From Rhodococcus sp. PAMC28707 (GTDB taxonomy: Bacteria; Actinomycetota; Actinomycetes; Mycobacteriales; Mycobacteriaceae): a stretch of DNA of 64,000 nt. The position numbers and the translations under genes are program-made. Below the pieces are notes generated by a model. The model did no database searches. It had not been told where the DNA came from and worked only from the letters and a program-made list of their open reading frames with translations. Shown one piece after another: positions 61,110 through 64,000 of this stretch. Within the stretch, counting starts at the first letter, position 1; each line of letters begins with the position of its first letter. Where the stretch lies: NCBI RefSeq assembly GCF_004795915.1, contig NZ_CP039253.1:2356001-2420000 (forward strand), given 5' to 3'.

Positions 61110-62825
61110 TTACAAAAAGGGTGCGCGGTCCAACGAGTCACCGCGCACCGAAGCCATGTACGCCCGCCAACCACCGAACTCGGTGATGTCGATGCCTGCT
61201 TCGCCCGCTTCGTGCGAGCAGCAGAAGCCGGTGACCCAGCGACCGTCGGACAGCTCGACCGACGTCAGACCCATCGGTGCGGGCAGTGCGGCCAGGAATG
61301 TTCCGAGTCCGGCGGCGGACATTCGGTAGAGCTCGCCGGCAATTGCCGAACCCTCCCCTCGGTGGTGGCGCACCAAGCCCGGTTTCGCGGGCGTCGTTCC
61401 CAGGTCGACCATGCGGTAGGCGTCGGACGTGTGGACCTCGCCGAGGTACCGCGCGCCGCGATCGGTCAGTTGATGGTGAACCGGAAAGCCTTCGAGATGC
61501 GCACCGACAACGAGTACGTCATGGCCGTCGGTGACGAGCGAAGGTGAAGGTGTTCCGATGAGTCGCGCAGCAAGGTCGATGGCGATCTGGTCTCGTAACT
61601 CGGGTACGACGAACATGACTCCGAATGGGTCGCCACTACTCGTGGGGTTGCCGGGGACAGCGACGGCGGCCATGTTCAGCAGGTTGCAAAAGTTGGTGAA
61701 GGTACCCATTCGACGGTTGATGGACACTGGATCAGCTTGAACTGCATCAATTGTCGGATGCTCGGTGGTAGTCGGCAGCAGTAGTCCGTCGAACCCGTCG
61801 AGCAATGCTACCGCGATCCGCTTCGTGCGTTCGAGAACCGAGACATCGTCGACGTATCGGTGGGCCGACGACTCGGCGGCGTTCAGAATGATCTGTGCAA
61901 CAGTCGGATCGCAACTGGCCCGGTTGCTTTCGACGAAAGCCCCGACGGCCGAGAAGCGTTGCGCGACGATGGCACCGTCGTACAGTAGGGTGGCCGCGTC
62001 GAGCAATGGTGAAATGTCGATCTCGGAGTGAGTGAATCCCTTCGCTTTCAAGCGAGCCACCTGGCGATCGAATGCCTCTCGGTACTCTGGGCAAAGTTGC
62101 TCGAGATCCGCTGCTCGCGGAACGGCGATACGAGGAACTGTGCTCGCAGACAACCGCACGTCCGCGGGCCAACGCCTGCTACGTGGGTCGGCGTCGTCGT
62201 AGCCGGCCATCAACTGCGTGGCCAGGGTCGCGGTCTCGAGGTCGGCAGCAAGTACTGTCACGCAGTCGAAGTCGATACATGCTGGTACGACGCCGGTCGT
62301 CGGGACGATTCCCGGGCTTGTCTTGACGCCGACGAGGCCGTGGAATGCAGCCGGAACCCGGCCGGAACCTGCTGTGTCGGTACCGATGCCGATGTCTGCG
62401 ATTCCGAGAGCGACGGCGACTGCCGACCCTGAACTGGATCCACCGGACACCCGCTCCGGGTCCCAGGAGCACCGGACCGCGCCGTAAGGGCTTCTCGTCC
62501 CGAGGAGACCGGTGGCGAACTGATCCAGATTGGTCTTGCCGAGGATCACCGCGCCCTGCTCCAACAGTCGCGCTACGGCCGTCGCGGTGCGATCGGGGAT
62601 GTAGGCGAACTCCGGGCATGCTGCGGTGGTGGGGATACCTGCCACATCTACGTTGTCCTTGATCGCAACCAGTAACCCGGCCAGCGGAAGGGCCGCGTCG
62701 ACAGTTGCTGCATCGGCCAGTACGTCGTCCTCTTCTCGTAGGGTGATCCAGATTTCGGGTCGGTCGACCTCGGCAATGCGCTTGTACGCCTGCCGTACTC
62801 GCTCCGAGATGTCATGCTGCTGCAT
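61110..62825 (-). CDS. atzF: Allophanate hydrolase
   Basis: A 571-residue amidase-signature enzyme with catalytic Lys in [19 protein letters not shown] and the two serines in [16 protein letters not shown] and [14 protein letters not shown]. The C-terminal domain of about 120 residues ([25 protein letters not shown], ELYRMS) is specific to allophanate hydrolases. It splits allophanate to ammonia and CO2, the second step of ATP-dependent urea use. I chose ATG 62825, overlapping the urea carboxylase stop by 14 bp; the frame extends to 62996 without support. Confidence 0.9.
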   Translation of the reverse strand: MQQHDISERVRQAYKRIAEVDRPEIWITLREEDDVLADAATVDAALPLAGLLVAIKDNVDVAGIPTTAACPEFAYIPDRTATAVARLLEQGAVILGKTNLDQFATGLLGTRSPYGAVRCSWDPERVSGGSSSGSAVAVALGIADIGIGTDTAGSGRVPAAFHGLVGVKTSPGIVPTTGVVPACIDFDCVTVLAADLETATLATQLMAGYDDADPRSRRWPADVRLSASTVPRIAVPRAADLEQLCPEYREAFDRQVARLKAKGFTHSEIDISPLLDAATLLYDGAIVAQRFSAVGAFVESNRASCDPTVAQIILNAAESSAHRYVDDVSVLERTKRIAVALLDGFDGLLLPTTTEHPTIDAVQADPVSINRRMGTFTNFCNLLNMAAVAVPGNPTSSGDPFGVMFVVPELRDQIAIDLAARLIGTPSPSLVTDGHDVLVVGAHLEGFPVHHQLTDRGARYLGEVHTSDAYRMVDLGTTPAKPGLVRHHRGEGSAIAGELYRMSAAGLGTFLAALPAPMGLTSVELSDGRWVTGFCCSHEAGEAGIDITEFGGWRAYMASVRGDSLDRAPFL

Positions 62826-64000
62826 CGGAATTGCCCCTTGTCGTGAACTCGCCTGCCGCGGACCATGCCGTGCGTTCGGCGTCGAAGGCGACTGCCTGCG
62901 AGGCCCTGAACTTCTCGATCGAGGAACTGTTCGACGCGAGGAATTGCTCGTGTTCAGCGAGTGAGAATTTGCCGTCGACGATCTCGACACCTCCACCGCG
63001 TCCGGCTGCGGTGTCGGCGCGAAGGTCCATCAGCTCCTCGGGCTCGACTGGGTACCAGGAGATTCGATCGAAGAACCGCAGCAACCAGGGAGACTCGCGC
63101 TCGAACGGTCCGGACTGCTCTGGATATCGGTGATTCCACACCTGCGTCGTCCGGCCGACGAACTGGTATCCGCCGGGCCCTTCCATGCCGTAGATGCACA
63201 GATATGCCCCACCGATCCCGACGGCGTTCTCCGGTGTCCAGGTCCGCGCCGGGTTGTACTTGGTGGTGACCAGCCGATGCCGCGGATCGAGCGGAGTCGC
63301 AACGGGCGCGCCCAGGTAGACGTCGCCAAGACCGAGAACCATGTAGTCGGCCGCGAAGACGGTATCGAAAACGTCTGCGATGGAATCGAGTCCGTTCATT
63401 CGTCGGATGAACTCGATGTTCCACGGGCACCACGGTGCATCCGCTCGCACTCCGTGCATGTAGCGCGCAATTGCTTCGCGGGTCGACGGGTCGTCCCAGG
63501 ACAACGGCATCCGAACGGTACGGCTCGGGACCACGAGCTCCGAAGCGGCGGGTAGATCGTCTTCCACCTCGGCCAGTAGACCCATCACTGTGTCGATCGA
63601 AAGAACGTCAGGATCCACTTTGACCTGCAGCGAGCGGATGCCCGGCGTCAGGTCCAGCAACCCCTTCGGTGAGATCGCCTCGATGCGCTGATGCAGTGCG
63701 TGTGCGCGGGCGCGGAGCGCGAGGTCCAGCTTCATGTCTCCGTACTCCACCAGCACGTTGTCGTCTCCCGATCGGCGGTAGGTCACGCAGGTCTCTGCCT
63801 CCCGCCGGGCAAGGACGCCGTCGTCGCCGTCGCCACCGCTCGAGAAGACGAACGGCAGTGCTGCGCGACGTGCAACACCGAGTGCGCCGAGCGGAGCCGC
63901 GTGAGCTGCCCGCACGGGTACGAACCGGATCGTGTCTCCAGCTTTGAGCTGCCCGAGCTTCCATCTTTCGGCGGCGACGACGGTGACCGGGCAGACGAAG
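62812..64000 (-). CDS. Urea carboxylase, carboxyltransferase part (AHS domains), right end cut
   Basis: The frame runs through the right edge; 395 residues are visible. They start in the end of one carboxyltransferase half ([21 protein letters not shown]) and continue with the AHS1/KipI-like domain ([97 protein letters not shown]). It is the CT unit that carboxylates urea to allophanate. The protein ends about 20 residues after the [20 protein letters not shown] stretch, so the usual C-terminal biotinyl domain with its AMKM-type motif is missing here. Coupled to atzF. Confidence 0.85.
   Translation of the reverse strand, partial: FVCPVTVVAAERWKLGQLKAGDTIRFVPVRAAHAAPLGALGVARRAALPFVFSSGGDGDDGVLARREAETCVTYRRSGDDNVLVEYGDMKLDLALRARAHALHQRIEAISPKGLLDLTPGIRSLQVKVDPDVLSIDTVMGLLAEVEDDLPAASELVVPSRTVRMPLSWDDPSTREAIARYMHGVRADAPWCPWNIEFIRRMNGLDSIADVFDTVFAADYMVLGLGDVYLGAPVATPLDPRHRLVTTKYNPARTWTPENAVGIGGAYLCIYGMEGPGGYQFVGRTTQVWNHRYPEQSGPFERESPWLLRFFDRISWYPVEPEELMDLRADTAAGRGGGVEIVDGKFSLAEHEQFLASNSSSIEKFRASQAVAFDAERTAWSAAGEFTTRGNSDAAA

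Noticed and set aside
1..64000. tRNA, rRNA or CRISPR arrays
   Set aside because: I looked for cloverleaf-like or regularly spaced repeat patterns in the intergenic stretches and saw none; a dedicated tRNA or CRISPR search was not possible.

Overview
The window looks like a chromosomal stretch of a high-GC mycolic-acid actinobacterium, most probably Rhodococcus or a close relative in the Nocardiaceae. The evidence is the gene order ponA-type PBP / GT87 membrane protein / rpsF-ssb-rpsR-rplI / dnaB, which matches the dnaA-proximal region of Mycobacterium tuberculosis (Rv0050-Rv0058). A dnaB intein at the M. tuberculosis DnaB position, EspG/PPE-like type VII secretion genes and an NDMA-dependent alcohol dehydrogenase fit the same assignment. 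The assignment is inference from gene content; no 16S rRNA or tRNA gene was found.

Region 1 (1-18.7 kb) is the conserved block interrupted by a tellurium-type (Ter) stress island. A GT87 gene (747-2345, +) and a second GT87 paralogue (ending at 15381, -) bracket the island. On the minus strand, running from about 11.8 to 2.3 kb, lie a coiled-coil protein with a possibly frameshifted zinc ribbon, an HpcH/CitE-like lyase, a four-domain PRTase-TRSP-PRTase-PELOTA fusion, a HAD phosphatase, a PPE-like type VII substrate, its EspG-like chaperone and a double-TerD protein. Several of these genes overlap by 4 bp. Divergently come terD and a TerC/DUF475 membrane protein, then three related LuxR-type regulators. 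The Ter nucleoside-type biosynthetic module is known; an EspG/PPE-like pair inside it is the most unusual thing here.

Region 2 (16.9-22.1 kb) holds rpsF-ssb-rpsR-rplI, a strong terminator, an array of DnaA-box-like 9-mers, and dnaB with a 416-residue intein that carries the class 3 (W-C-T) signature and a LAGLIDADG endonuclease.

Region 3 (22.2-42.2 kb) is accessory. It has a methyltransferase, a PadR operon with a palindrome over the start codon, a large AAA_13 ATPase, DUF2855, CBS-BON, flavin split-barrel, DUF808 and other membrane proteins, a signal-peptide-bearing cold-shock-domain protein, LysR/type II NADH dehydrogenase, an OmpR-type regulator, a GGDEF-EAL protein, a metallo-beta-lactamase-fold protein and several very small ORFs.

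Region 4 (42.2-57.7 kb) reads as a catabolic island for a C3 alcohol or acid. LysR controls mmsA plus an iron alcohol dehydrogenase; then come an IS3 insertion and transposase debris. An AcoR-like activator is divergent from ALDH, NDMA-dependent ADH, a membrane protein, enoyl-CoA hydratase, a propionyl-CoA-synthetase-like ligase and an AcuI-like acrylyl-CoA reductase. Together they could take 1,3-propanediol or 3-hydroxypropionate to propionyl-CoA (reductive branch) and acetyl-CoA (oxidative branch).

Region 5 (57.9-64 kb) has a lipoprotein SGNH hydrolase, a DUF937 protein, an SDR/MarR divergent pair with two clear operators, and the end of a urea carboxylase-allophanate hydrolase operon running off the right edge.
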